A stretch of 64,000 nt of DNA from Candidatus Nanopelagicales bacterium (GTDB lineage Bacteria; Actinomycetota; Actinomycetes; S36-B12; GCA-2699445). A program made the position numbers and the translations under genes. This document shows, in pieces, positions 1 to 9,174 of this stretch. The DNA lies in the NCBI GenBank assembly GCA_037045355.1, contig JBAOHO010000008.1, positions 62,001 to 126,000 on the forward strand, written 5' to 3'. The notes below the pieces were generated by a model that saw only the letters and a program-made list of their open reading frames with translations, was not told the DNA's origin and ran no database searches. Every line of letters starts with the position of its first letter. Positions within the stretch are counted from its first letter, which is position 1.

Positions 1-795
1 CACGGTCTCCCAGGGAATGGCACCCGGGTCGCCTGTCACGAATGTGCACGCCTTGTACAGGTTCACCCGGAACTCTTTCGCTTCCGGCAGGCGCATGTGC
101 GGAACGCACCACCAGTTCACGCTGTCCCTGTCTTTCAATGCTGCGGTGAACGCGAAGTCTGGGGTGCTCCTGGTGTCGCAATACTTGGTCAGGCCGAAAC
201 TATTGACCAGAACGCCGCTGGACAGTTGACAGTAGAGCGAATATGGGTCCTTGGGGTCTTTGATCACGGGCCGTGCGTTGGGGTCGTCGGTGAGGACTGG
301 GCAAGCGACCTCGAAGTCGATCTTGAACTCGTTGGGCCAGGCTGGTTTGGGGTGCGCCACGCAACGCCATTCCTGCAAGGACTGTTCAATCTCGGCTGTG
401 AAGTAAGCTCCGATGGCTCGCTGGGCCGCGCAGTAGTCGTCGAGGTTTACGCCGTCCACATAGTGACCGTCGGCGAGCTTGCACAGCACCGACACAATGC
501 CGGACCCACGCGTCATCGGATCCGACTTCGGATCGTTCGTGTAGAACTGGCAGGCGTCGTTCAGGTCGATCCTGAAGTCCTCGGCCGGTCGCGTTTCGTT
601 GGTCGACCCAGTCACTCCCGTCGACGATCCGCCCCCTGGGGTGGCCGCGGACGCGTGGACTCCCTCGACTGTGGGGGAGCCAGCGGCCGCCACTGCTGGT
701 GGGGACAGCAGGCCGACACCAAGCGCAAGGGTGGCCGAGGCGACCACCAGCCACGTTCGCCACCCCGAGCCTTGGGCCTGCAATTGACTGGTCAT
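1..795 (-). CDS. secreted protein with Cys-rich tandem repeats (3' part cut by window edge)
   Basis: The frame is open from an ATG at 795 to the window edge, so the C-terminus is missing. A GGAG box lies 8 nt upstream. Residues 1-35 look like a Sec signal peptide (hydrophobic run ending in AVAAAG), followed by a Gly/Ser/Thr-rich spacer. The rest is a tandem repeat of about 80-85 residues; two copies are complete and the third is cut. Each copy starts with (E/K)F(R/K)(I/V)(D/N) plus AC, has a T-x-DP turn, and carries four Cys at matching places (AC, C, YC, W-x-C), which suggests disulfide-bonded exported modules. I do not recognise the family. No enzyme motif is visible; a binding or structural surface role is only a guess. 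Confidence 0.8.
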   Translation of the reverse strand, partial: MTSQLQAQGSGWRTWLVVASATLALGVGLLSPPAVAAAGSPTVEGVHASAATPGGGSSTGVTGSTNETRPAEDFRIDLNDACQFYTNDPKSDPMTRGSGIVSVLCKLADGHYVDGVNLDDYCAAQRAIGAYFTAEIEQSLQEWRCVAHPKPAWPNEFKIDFEVACPVLTDDPNARPVIKDPKDPYSLYCQLSSGVLVNSFGLTKYCDTRSTPDFAFTAALKDRDSVNWWCVPHMRLPEAKEFRVNLYKACTFVTGDPGAIPWETV

Positions 796-1144
796 GATCC
801 GATCTCCAGGTGCGAGTGCTTCCTGCTCCCATGGTCCTCTCCCACCCCAGTACTCCTCCGACCGGGTGGGAACCGCTGTTGGGGCCGATCGTCGACGATT
901 GGCGCCCGGGCTCACAGAGTGCTCGACCGGAGCAGATGCTCGACGGCCCCCGCGAGGCGCTCGATGTCCGCAGCGCCAAGAGCCGACCACCACAGCCACC
1001 TTGACACCGATCGCAGCCAGGATCCCGGAGGGTCGCCAACCGCTCCTCGTGGTCGACTCTTTCGGCATGACAAGCAACCGTGACGACACGGTGGCGATGC
1101 CGGTGTTGAACGGGCGGGGGCTTCCGTGCCTACTCGCGAACGAC
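796..1144. other. intergenic region without recognisable gene
   Basis: No open frame here has a start site, codon use or motif that convinces. It lies between the promoter side of the Cys-rich repeat gene and the hairpin at 1145-1198. Confidence 0.5.
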
Positions 1145-1198
1145 CGAGAGCCAGCAGTCCTCGACACCGCACTGAGTGCGAGGAACTGCTGGCTCTCG
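1145..1198. terminator. long imperfect palindrome / hairpin
   Basis: The arms CGAGAGCCAGCAGT (1145-1158) and ACTGCTGGCTCTCG (1185-1198) are perfectly complementary over 14 bp. The stem continues with CCTCG/CGAGG after a one-base bulge. An inner GCACT-G-AGTGC palindrome offers an alternative fold. It lies beyond the 3' end of the minus-strand gene ending at 1284, which already has its own hairpin over its stop codon, so it may be a second terminator or the end of a small repeat element. No T-run follows. Confidence 0.55.
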
Positions 1199-1283
1199 AC
1201 CTTCGGATCTTTGTTCGCCGCGGCAAGGCCCTGGCGCCGACGAGCAAAGGTCCGTGCGCTATGGCGCGACGGCCGGCAGGAAA

Positions 1284-2183
1284 CTACTCACTTTGGTGGT
1301 AGTTCCCGTCGGCCTTGACCCAGGCGCGGTCGCTGTCGGCTCGTGCCCCGTCGCGAAGTGGGCGAACGGTGATCGTGGTGGCCACCGTGCGGCCGCTGGC
1401 CAGCGCAGCACTTGTCTGCTTGTCCAACTTCACATTCGCGGACTGCTTCTTCTGGTGCTTCAGCGTCACCTTGGTTGTGGAGGTCGGGCCGCCCTGCGGC
1501 TTCACGGCAACGATTGCATCGACCTTCTTGCTCTGGGTGGGGACGTTGCTCAGCACCTGCGCGCTCAGGGTGGCTCTACCGTCCTGCATCCGTTTGGAGA
1601 CGGTGTAGCCGTTGACGACCGATGCCAACTGGGTTCCCTGCTGAATCGTGAAGATCGCGGTCGGAGGTTCACCGGGGCCCCAACTGTCGTGTTGGTCGTC
1701 CGAACCCACTTGGTACAGCTTTGCCGCGTCGCCTTCAATACTGATGCCGACATCGTTCTTGCCCGTGAAGTTCCCGTGCACGTGGGCCCGGATCAAGCCT
1801 TCGCCGCCGATATTCCAGTTCACGTCGACGTCCGGGGTGTAGCTGTTCGTAACGCCACCAGACGTGTAGAACCAGCAGGTGAGCTGACCGGAGACCAGGT
1901 CGAAGTCGCCTGATGTGGGCTGCGCGTTCGAGTTGGGCGCAGCCTTGTTCGAGTTATCGCAGTCCTTCCATTCCGCGTAGCCGTTCCAGAAGCTGTCGGG
2001 ACTGGTGGATCCACTCGCGAACGTCATCGAATGACTCGTCCTGTTGTCAATCTTGATTCGGTAGCCGAGGTCCTGCGACCAGGCGTGCGCGTCGGTCGGA
2101 GGGATCGCGACGACGGCCGCTCCCACCAACACCGTGATCGCCCCACTCAGGGCCCGCTTTCCGTTGATCCGTTTGCTGACCAT
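1284..2183 (-). CDS. secreted protein of unknown function (299 aa)
   Basis: Start is the ATG at 2183, with AGGAAAGAGG just upstream and a signal peptide directly after (KR-rich n-region, hydrophobic core, AHA|W cleavage). An upstream in-frame start would put 39 residues of unlikely composition before the signal peptide. The mature protein is polar, rich in Ser, Thr, Asn and Gly, with two Cys, and its C-terminal half reads like a beta-rich domain. No family is recognised. The stop codon sits inside an imperfect hairpin (about 1271-1315) that could terminate transcription. Like the genes at 1-795 and 6799-7302 it is an orphan exported protein. Confidence 0.75.
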   Translation of the reverse strand: MVSKRINGKRALSGAITVLVGAAVVAIPPTDAHAWSQDLGYRIKIDNRTSHSMTFASGSTSPDSFWNGYAEWKDCDNSNKAAPNSNAQPTSGDFDLVSGQLTCWFYTSGGVTNSYTPDVDVNWNIGGEGLIRAHVHGNFTGKNDVGISIEGDAAKLYQVGSDDQHDSWGPGEPPTAIFTIQQGTQLASVVNGYTVSKRMQDGRATLSAQVLSNVPTQSKKVDAIVAVKPQGGPTSTTKVTLKHQKKQSANVKLDKQTSAALASGRTVATTITVRPLRDGARADSDRAWVKADGNYHQSE

Positions 2184-2481
2184 GGTCGCCTCTTTCCTTG
2201 ACTTCACATTCGGCGCTTCATCTCTCGTGACTTCTGCACCCGTTCTCCGTGGACGGTTGCACGCATTCAACGCTCGGTCCCAGGAGATGTCGAGGAGCAA
2301 ATCGGGCGTCTCACAACCAGGATCAAGAAATCCGTAAGGGTTACGGATGGTGCCGACTTCGACCAGGTGGGCCGTGGGGCGACCTACGTGGCGACTCGGT
2401 ATGACTCCCGGATGGTCGGGTCACCTGCCTGCGATGATCGTCCTGTCAGAGCAGCCGCTACCGCGGCCCGCGGCCCACAGG

Positions 2482-3264
2482 TCACGGATCCAGAATGCGC
2501 TGAATGCCATCCTGAAGTGGCTGGAAGTTCACGGTCACGTCCCCGGCGAAGGGGTTGTAGAGGCCCAGCACGACACCGACCCCCATCGCCGACACCAACG
2601 CCCACCCGACCAGCATGAATGGGCGCGTGACTTTGGTGGCCACGATCCCCATGACCATCGACGACAGAGTCCCCGCTGTCAGGAGCAGCCACAACACGCT
2701 GGCAGGCAACTGACGTCGAGCGATCGACAGCAGTTCCACCTGACCCTCGGCAATGCTGCTGGCCACCGTGAGGACCTGCCCGGCTTCGGGATCGGACGAG
2801 TCCGCATTCTTCTCCAGCGCGCGAACGCCTCGCTCCAGCCGATCCAGGTAGGGGAGGCTGGGGAGATCGTTCAACTCACCGACGGCCAACTTGGGGCCGT
2901 CCTCCTCGCTGACCACCCGCATGTAGTCCTTCAGGTCCCGCGCGACCACATCTGCCCGGCTGCGATCCTCAACATTCTCGATAAGCCATGCGACTTCCTG
3001 CGCTGACGCCGCCACCTTCTCCACGGATGTCTGGGCGGAGCTGATGGTCCCCCACGTGATGGTGACCGAGAACCCGATCAAGAAAGCCATGGCGACGCCG
3101 GTGGGAGCGTTCATCGCCTCGGCCAGGGTGATGAGTTCGGTCTGGCGGGAGGGCGCTACGCGACGCCTCACCAGCAGACGGGTGGCAAACGTGACTACAG
3201 AGAAGTAGACGGTGAATAACGCGACGACGGCCAGCGTCGGCAACTGGGCGAGAGCGTCGAACAC
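2482..3264 (-). CDS. DUF4239 (bestrophin-like) membrane protein
   Basis: A 260-residue integral membrane protein with hydrophobic segments near residues 10-30 and 55-78 and two more in the last third, separated by a charged soluble region (about 80-190). Size, layout and the early motif with PTGVAMAFLIGFSVTI fit the DUF4239 family, whose function is not established. Translation starts at GTG 3264. A TAGCGT box sits exactly 6 nt upstream, so the transcript is probably leaderless. It appears monocistronic. Confidence 0.75.
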   Translation of the reverse strand: MFDALAQLPTLAVVALFTVYFSVVTFATRLLVRRRVAPSRQTELITLAEAMNAPTGVAMAFLIGFSVTITWGTISSAQTSVEKVAASAQEVAWLIENVEDRSRADVVARDLKDYMRVVSEEDGPKLAVGELNDLPSLPYLDRLERGVRALEKNADSSDPEAGQVLTVASSIAEGQVELLSIARRQLPASVLWLLLTAGTLSSMVMGIVATKVTRPFMLVGWALVSAMGVGVVLGLYNPFAGDVTVNFQPLQDGIQRILDP

Positions 3265-3270
3265 CCCTGC

Positions 3271-3276
3271 ACGCTA
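3271..3276 (-). promoter_or_regulatory. -10 box of a leaderless promoter
   Basis: TAGCGT on the minus strand, then 6 nt, then the GTG of the DUF4239 gene. This matches the actinobacterial TANNNT leaderless arrangement seen repeatedly in this window. Confidence 0.6.
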
Positions 3277-3695
3277 CTCGGCTTCGGCGCAGTGTCCTAC
3301 TGTCACCAGGCTGTCGCACCTTCCACCGCCCCCGACCGACCTTCCACCGTTTGTGTCTCGCCTCTCCTCGATCGCAGGAGTCGCATACCGTGAAGTTCGT
3401 CAGGGTCCGGCGCATCTTCCGCCGTTGGGCCACTGAGGACTCGACCGCCCGCGGACATTGGCCCCGGGTGCGATAACTCGGCGTCGGGATGGCGGCGTTC
3501 GTGCCCGCCCTCGCTGGCACGCGGGGGATGTCAGCGCGGGCGGCGCTGTCCGATCGGTAGGTAGTCAGTCGACAGGCGGCCGGGCCACCCATCATGTTGG
3601 TCTCAGAATCCGCGACATCATGGAATCGGCTGTCGGCGACACGGCGCGGACTCAGCTGTACTGGCGACGTGCTGTCCCCAGCCCATCGCGCCTTG
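3277..3695. other. intergenic region without recognisable gene
   Basis: About 420 bp between the 3' end of the norB operon and the DUF4239 promoter. Overlapping frames exist but none has a start signal or plausible composition. Two direct copies of CCTTCCACCG occur near 3318-3350, with no assigned meaning. Confidence 0.5.
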
Positions 3696-4070
3696 TCAAT
3701 GCGGCTTGTGCGTCTTGTCCGCTTGGGGGGCGTCTGGGGGTATGGAGCGCGCGCTTCTGACCGCGGAATGGCCAGAGCGGGCAAGCAGAACCAGCGCTCC
3801 CAGCGCTACAGCGGACGTGAGGGCCAGAACCAGGGCTTCCGTTACCTGCGGTCGCACTGCGATCAGAACAACCACCGGTACCAATGCCGCAGCGCCGGCA
3901 GCAACAAGGGCCACGGCGGTGTGTAGGCGAGGCAATGTCGTTGCGGTCCAGTCGTCCGCATCTGTCCCAGTGGCGGTTCTTTCGATCCGACGGCCCCGCC
4001 GGTGCAGCGCCACGCTGCCAATGATCAGGACGACTCCGTAACACGCGATCAGCACAGTCGCCGATTGCAC
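3696..4070 (-). CDS. small membrane protein coupled to norB (124 aa)
   Basis: Three predicted transmembrane helices (about residues 4-22, 48-71 and 77-96) and a polar basic C-terminus ending in HKPH. The GTG start at 4070 lies 3 nt after the norB stop, so the two are almost certainly cotranscribed and translationally coupled. I do not recognise the family. Its position suggests an accessory, assembly or stability factor for the nitric oxide reductase, but this rests on context only. Confidence 0.65.
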   Translation of the reverse strand: MQSATVLIACYGVVLIIGSVALHRRGRRIERTATGTDADDWTATTLPRLHTAVALVAAGAAALVPVVVLIAVRPQVTEALVLALTSAVALGALVLLARSGHSAVRSARSIPPDAPQADKTHKPH

Positions 4071-4073
4071 GGG

Positions 4074-6407
4074 TCAACTCCCGGCTGCGGACCCTGCGGG
4101 GGCCGGATCGTCGGAAGGAGACTCTTCGGTGAATAGCTGCAGGTCATCGTCGCTCACCCCTGCATCATGCTTACCGCGGAAGCGAATCCCGAGGAATGTG
4201 AGCCACAGCAGCGGAAGCACTCCGCCGACGATGAACACCGCATCCCCTGGTAGCCGCAGCCATTCGAGCGAGGTGTTCAGTGTCTGGAAGTTGAAGGCCA
4301 TGGATCGCGCGCTGGCGTATCCGTTGTCCACGGATTCATAGAGTTGGAGCACCCCGAGGGGGAACAGTGAGACGAACACCATCCACGCCAGCCCGATGTT
4401 CAACGACCAGAAACTGATCCGCATCCGGCGCTCTGACCAGCGGTCCGGAGGTACGAAGTACTTCAATGCGAAGACCGCGAATCCGACGGCGAGCATTCCG
4501 TAGACACCCATCATCGCCGCGTGGCCGTGGTTGGCGGTCAAGGCGGTGCCGACCTCGTAGTAGCTCACGATCGGCAGGTTGATGAGGAACCCGAACACCC
4601 CGGCACCGAGGAAGTTCCAGAATCCGACCGCGATCAAGAACATGACGGCCCACTTGTGCGGGAAGGGGGTGCCGTCGGCGCTGCTTCCGCCACCGACTCG
4701 GATGAAGCTCCACGCCTCGATGGACAGGAAGAGCAAGGGGATCACTTCCATGGCGCTGAAGAAGGCGCCCAGGGAGAGCACTTCCGCGGGGGTTCCGGTC
4801 CAATACCAGTGATGGGCAGTCCCGATGACTCCCCCAGCGCTGTACAAGATGATGTCCAGGAAGATCACTCCGAGCGCCACCTTCTCCCGGACGACACCGA
4901 GTAGAACGAAGATGAAGGCGACCATAACGGTGGTGAACAACTCCAGGAAGTCCTCGACCCACAGATGGACCACCATGAATCGCCAGAAGTCGGTGATGGG
5001 GAACCTGTCCTGGTGCTGGGCCAGCAGTCCCAAGGCGTATACGGCGGGGAGCGCAAGTGCCGCGTAGAAGAACATCCAGGGCATGTTGAGTGCGCTTTCC
5101 GTGCGCAGCCGCTTGCGCAATCCCCGCCACAGGATGACGACCCAGAGAACCATGCCGACGGTCAGCAGGATCTGCCACAACTTGCCGAGGTCCAGGTACT
5201 CGAATCCCTGATTGCCCAGCCAACTCCACAGGTCCCCGAAGGCACCGCGTTGGCCTGCGAACTCTCCGATCAGCGATCCGACCACCACGATGACCAAGGC
5301 GCCCAGGAGCATGTAGGCCAACGGTGTCTGACCCTTGCGATCGCGTTGTCGCGTGATCATCGGGACCAGGAAGATCCCGGCGGCCAGGAACGACGTGCTG
5401 ACCCAGAAGAGGGAGAGCTGAACATGCCAGGTGCGAACCAGGTTGAACGGCAGCAGGTCGGCGAGTGGGAGCCCGAAGAAGCTGGTCAGGTCTGCACGAT
5501 AGTGGGCAGCTGCTGCCCCTACCAAGGTTTGCACCAAGAACAAGGCCGCCATCACGAAGAAGAACCAGGCCGTCGCACGTTGGGTACCGGTCAGGGTGAT
5601 TTGATCCGGGGGTCGGAACCGGATCACTGCGCCAGTGTCCTGCCAGCCGATCTGGCGGTTCCAGCGCCCGAAGACGGCGAAGAGCGCCGCAGCGCCGCAC
5701 AGCAGGGCCGCGAGACTGAAGATGCTCCACACCATGGTGTTGCCGGTCGGTGCGTTGGCGACGAGATCCTCTCCCGGCCAGTTGTTGGTGTAGCTGTCGC
5801 TCGACCCCGGCCGCTGTGTGGCGGCTGTCCAGGCCGTGTAGGCGAAGTACGCGGTCAGGTTGTGGATGTCCTCAGGGTCGGTGATGGCACTGGGCCGCAG
5901 ACCGTTGGTGCCGTCGGGGTTGCCGAACTCGGTTGCGTACAGTTCCGTCAGATCCGCGAAGGCCTGCGCCTGGGCGTCGGAGATGGTCAGTGTGCCGGTG
6001 GCTTCATCGTAGGTATTCGTCCGGAACTCCTGGATGGTCCGGGCGATGGCATCACTGGATTCAGGCCCGCCGTACTGTTCCTGCACCGCTGTCGCTGCCC
6101 GATGCAGGTAGTCCGCGGTGTAGTCGGGACCGAGGTAGCCACCTTGTCCGTAGATGGTCCCGTACTCCATGAGGCCGTTCCGCAGGAACACCCCCTGCCC
6201 GGCGGTGATCTCCTCTCCCGTGAACACGGTCTGACCTGAACTGGACACGACCACCTCAGGCATGGGCGGACTCGACTGGTATGTCATGAAACCCATCAGG
6301 ATCAAGACGAAGAACCCGATGACGGCAACGAGGCCGGCGGCTTGGGCCCAGGTCCGCGACAGGAGATGAGGGTGCCGTTCGGTGATTGTCTCTGCGGGAT
6401 CTGGCAT
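4074..6407 (-). CDS. norB: quinol-dependent nitric oxide reductase (qNOR)
   Basis: Reduces two NO to N2O in the cytoplasmic membrane using quinol electrons. At 777 residues it has the length of the fused single-subunit qNOR type: an N-terminal helix (about 23-42), an extracytoplasmic domain (about 45-222) and a heme-copper-oxidase-like core. Likely heme ligands are H328 (WHVQ) and H627/H629 (NHGH). FeB ligands are H481 and E485 in HLWVE and H532/H533 in AHHWYW. The HLWVE glutamate separates NO reductases from oxygen reductases. ATG start with GGAGGAG upstream. No nitrite or N2O reductase lies nearby, so NO detoxification or partial denitrification is likely. Confidence 0.93.
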   Translation of the reverse strand: MPDPAETITERHPHLLSRTWAQAAGLVAVIGFFVLILMGFMTYQSSPPMPEVVVSSSGQTVFTGEEITAGQGVFLRNGLMEYGTIYGQGGYLGPDYTADYLHRAATAVQEQYGGPESSDAIARTIQEFRTNTYDEATGTLTISDAQAQAFADLTELYATEFGNPDGTNGLRPSAITDPEDIHNLTAYFAYTAWTAATQRPGSSDSYTNNWPGEDLVANAPTGNTMVWSIFSLAALLCGAAALFAVFGRWNRQIGWQDTGAVIRFRPPDQITLTGTQRATAWFFFVMAALFLVQTLVGAAAAHYRADLTSFFGLPLADLLPFNLVRTWHVQLSLFWVSTSFLAAGIFLVPMITRQRDRKGQTPLAYMLLGALVIVVVGSLIGEFAGQRGAFGDLWSWLGNQGFEYLDLGKLWQILLTVGMVLWVVILWRGLRKRLRTESALNMPWMFFYAALALPAVYALGLLAQHQDRFPITDFWRFMVVHLWVEDFLELFTTVMVAFIFVLLGVVREKVALGVIFLDIILYSAGGVIGTAHHWYWTGTPAEVLSLGAFFSAMEVIPLLFLSIEAWSFIRVGGGSSADGTPFPHKWAVMFLIAVGFWNFLGAGVFGFLINLPIVSYYEVGTALTANHGHAAMMGVYGMLAVGFAVFALKYFVPPDRWSERRMRISFWSLNIGLAWMVFVSLFPLGVLQLYESVDNGYASARSMAFNFQTLNTSLEWLRLPGDAVFIVGGVLPLLWLTFLGIRFRGKHDAGVSDDDLQLFTEESPSDDPAPAGSAAGS

Positions 6408-6798
6408 GGCGGCTCCTCCAGTCCGATTCGCTGGCAGAGCGTAGTGCGCCCATAGACACGGTGGTCGGACGGCGAAACAGGAGGACTGTGGACCCGTAAC
6501 TATTCCCGGGTCAGAACCTCAGCGATCCCTGACTCCTTCCCCGTCGCCAACCGACCTGTCCAGGTCGTGACCTTGCGCGCCGACGAGACCGGGAACCTCG
6601 GAGAATGAAGAGCCCAACCAGTTGGCGCCGTGTGCACGCCGGTGAAGGAGCCGCACCTCTCGATGGCCGTCGGCGAGACCATGCGGCCCCGATCACCGCC
6701 CATCGATTGACCGGCACGACTGACCGACCGAAATAAGTCAGGACCAAAGTCCCAAGTTGGAGAGGCGTACTCGTCGATGTCGGACTACTGCGGCCCGA
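6408..6798. other. intergenic region upstream of norB
   Basis: About 390 bp that should contain the norB promoter. No convincing FNR, NsrR or NnrR-type palindrome was seen, and no credible open frame. Confidence 0.5.
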
Positions 6799-7302
6799 TC
6801 AGGTGAAGCCCTTGCAGCTGTTCGGAAGGTTCAGGACCTGATTGATGTTCTTCCACGCCTTCTTGTCGTTGGTGACCGAACTCCACGGCAGCCACGTGGG
6901 TGATACCCGCTTGGTGTTGCGTGAGTTCAGCCACTCGAATGCCGTCGTGTAGTAGTCGACCTCCACCGAGACGTCGGCGGCGATGGTGGCGGGCCAGTTC
7001 ACCTCGGTGAGTTCCTGGGCTGCCCGCAGGTGGGCCTTGGCTGCTTTGCGGTAGGTGTTGCGCAGGTACTTGGGCACCTTGGTCCCGTCCGGGACTGTCT
7101 TGCGCTTTCCGTACGCCTTGTGCCAGTTCTTGTCGACCGGTTTCCACCACTTGTCGGCGGGACACACGATCGTCATGAACTGGCGGGCGATCGGTGTGAT
7201 CTGCGGTGCGGACTGGGTGTCGGTCGCACCGACTGCGCTGGGGGCGACACCTGCTCCGACGACAGTCAGCGCTGCTGCTCCGAGAACGATGGACGTGCGC
7301 AT
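6799..7302 (-). CDS. secreted protein of unknown function (167 aa)
   Basis: ATG at 7302 is preceded by GAGGAGG at good spacing. Residues 1-26 form a signal peptide ending near AVGA|T. The mature part is mostly helical and basic, with several Trp residues and two Cys (in VCPADKWW and NSCKGF) near the two ends, which may pair. No catalytic motif or known family is recognised. It is flanked by norB and the TolB-like gene but separated from both, so no operon link is indicated. Confidence 0.7.
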   Translation of the reverse strand: MRTSIVLGAAALTVVGAGVAPSAVGATDTQSAPQITPIARQFMTIVCPADKWWKPVDKNWHKAYGKRKTVPDGTKVPKYLRNTYRKAAKAHLRAAQELTEVNWPATIAADVSVEVDYYTTAFEWLNSRNTKRVSPTWLPWSSVTNDKKAWKNINQVLNLPNSCKGFT

Positions 7303-7475
7303 GATGACCTCCTCGGCCCCAGGTCCAAGCCCTGGGTCTCTACCTCCACGGTACGGCGGTACCCACCCAAGGGAAACCCTACGGAGCCACTAGGAAATAC
7401 ATCCGCCGCACCGATGGGACCTTTGCTGCGGCCCGGTGGGACCTTCGGCCCACACCCTCGGGGCCCCGTCGTCGA

Positions 7476-9086
7476 CTACAAAGTCGCGACGAAGACGTCC
7501 CAGTTGTTGTTGTCGTCACCTGGAACAAGATTCGGGTTGTTCGACGTGAACGCCAGGCGCAGCCCGTCATGCGACCACACCGGATCCACCGACTCGAAGT
7601 AGGTGGTGTCGCAGTTGTCGTTGTCGCAGTCGTCGCGATTCCCGCCAGGTGTGACCTGGGTGAGAGATCCGGTGACGAGGTCCTTGACCATCACCACCAT
7701 GCCGTTGTCGGAGCTATCGGCCACGAACGCAAGGCGCCGACCGTCGGGGGACCACACCGGGCCGGTTGAACTCCAGGTGCTCTCGCTGCCGTCCGCCGCG
7801 ACGGAGATGCGTGTGATCGCCCCGCCGGACAGGTCGCGGACGAAAATGTCCGACGCTTCGTTGGTGTCGCCGGCGACGAGCGTCGGGGTCGACGATGCGA
7901 AGGCGATCCGGTCGCCCGCAGGACTCCAAGTCGGCTGAGCCGACTGCCCGTCAGTTGTCACGGCCGCGCCCCCCGATCCGTCGACGCCAACGACGCGGAC
8001 ATCACGCAAGACGCTGCCTTGTTCGTCAGAACTCACTGAGGTGAACGCGACGCGAGTCCCGTTGGGACTCCAGCGACCCTCACCGACATCGACACCTTGC
8101 GGGAGCCGCGTGAGCACCCGGTCGGCAGCGCCGCCGACGAACAAGTCGACCCACTCGTCGCCGTCACCCACCACCAGGTTGGTGGCCCCGGATCGGAACA
8201 TCACCGAGGCGCTGTCCGGCGCCCAGCGTGGATCGCGGGCTTGCGCCGGGTACGGTCCGCCGGTCAACCCGGCACCCGTCGGAGACTGCGAGAGTCGTGC
8301 CGCCGTACCACCACTCGCGGGGATCACATACACATCGGAGTTGGTGTCCGTATCCGTCGCAGCGAGTGGATACGAGGAAACGAAGGACAATCGGGAACCG
8401 TCTGCCGCCCAGTCTGGTTCTCCACCCCACTCCAAATCGTCACCGAGACGCGTTCCCGGCAGGCGGGTCGTCGTCGACCCGGCCAGGTCCCGCGCGTACA
8501 ACCAGCATCCGGGCACGGGCGCAGTGAGATCCGAGGCGCACGAACCGAAGACCAGCGCTTGATTGTCCGGTGACCAGGTCGCATACCGCGAGCGACCGGA
8601 CCCGGGAGTGCCGGCGGGAGTCGCGGACACCAGCGCGATACCGGCTGGGGCGCCGACGACTGGGAACGGCTGAGTGGGTTGTTCGGGCGCGGGACAGGGC
8701 TCGAGCGCGGGATCGCACGGAGGTTGCGGCGCGATCGGGTCCGCCTGATAGCGCACCACAATCCGGTATCCCTTGCGTGCCGTCACCCGGGCCTTCGTCG
8801 GACTGACGGTGGGAATCCAGGTCCTGCCCTGGGTGCTGACGGGCTTGGCCGTGGCCCGGTAGATTCCCGGCCGCAGTCGGCGCAAGGTCTTGCTGCGCTT
8901 CACGATGATCGTCTTGGCGTACTTCTTGGGGCCTTTGAGCCGCACTCGAGCCGCGGAACCGGCGGGGAGCCCCGTCGCGGATATCACCACAGTGCGTCCC
9001 GGCGGCCGCGCGATCGGTGCCGCCTGCATTGGTGCGACCGGAGCAAGCAGAGGTAGAACCAGGAACCAGGCCCATCGCCATCTCAT
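7476..9086 (-). CDS. exported TolB-like (PD40) beta-propeller protein
   Basis: A 536-residue protein with a signal peptide (residues 1-22), an N-terminal domain rich in Arg/Lys and beta strands (about 25-115), a Pro-rich spacer with Cys pairs, and a propeller. The propeller repeats WSPDG-like units (WSPDNQA, WAADGSR, WAPDSAS, WSPNGTR, WSPAGDR, WSPDGRR, WSHDGLR), the PD40/TolB pattern. Several Asp/Asn-rich loops (for example PGDDNNNWD) look calcium-binding. Start is ATG 9086 with AGGAGG upstream; the longer frame to 9143 lacks a site. Probably a surface or secreted binding protein. No Tol system partners are nearby. Confidence 0.8.
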   Translation of the reverse strand: MRWRWAWFLVLPLLAPVAPMQAAPIARPPGRTVVISATGLPAGSAARVRLKGPKKYAKTIIVKRSKTLRRLRPGIYRATAKPVSTQGRTWIPTVSPTKARVTARKGYRIVVRYQADPIAPQPPCDPALEPCPAPEQPTQPFPVVGAPAGIALVSATPAGTPGSGRSRYATWSPDNQALVFGSCASDLTAPVPGCWLYARDLAGSTTTRLPGTRLGDDLEWGGEPDWAADGSRLSFVSSYPLAATDTDTNSDVYVIPASGGTAARLSQSPTGAGLTGGPYPAQARDPRWAPDSASVMFRSGATNLVVGDGDEWVDLFVGGAADRVLTRLPQGVDVGEGRWSPNGTRVAFTSVSSDEQGSVLRDVRVVGVDGSGGAAVTTDGQSAQPTWSPAGDRIAFASSTPTLVAGDTNEASDIFVRDLSGGAITRISVAADGSESTWSSTGPVWSPDGRRLAFVADSSDNGMVVMVKDLVTGSLTQVTPGGNRDDCDNDNCDTTYFESVDPVWSHDGLRLAFTSNNPNLVPGDDNNNWDVFVATL

Positions 9087-9174
9087 GTCGAACACCTCCT
9101 GCAGGAGGCGGGCCGCGTCAGAGTCGGACTGCGTAACCCCCACTTTCAGGGTAGCCCCGGCGAGGTGTCGGTGA

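Noticed and set aside
4336..5730. 464-residue open frame on the minus strand within norB
   Set aside because: Out-of-frame shadow of norB; Arg/Pro/Gly-rich with no domain.
6500..6747. Two small minus-strand frames upstream of norB
   Set aside because: No start signals, Arg-rich shadow composition, no recognisable product.
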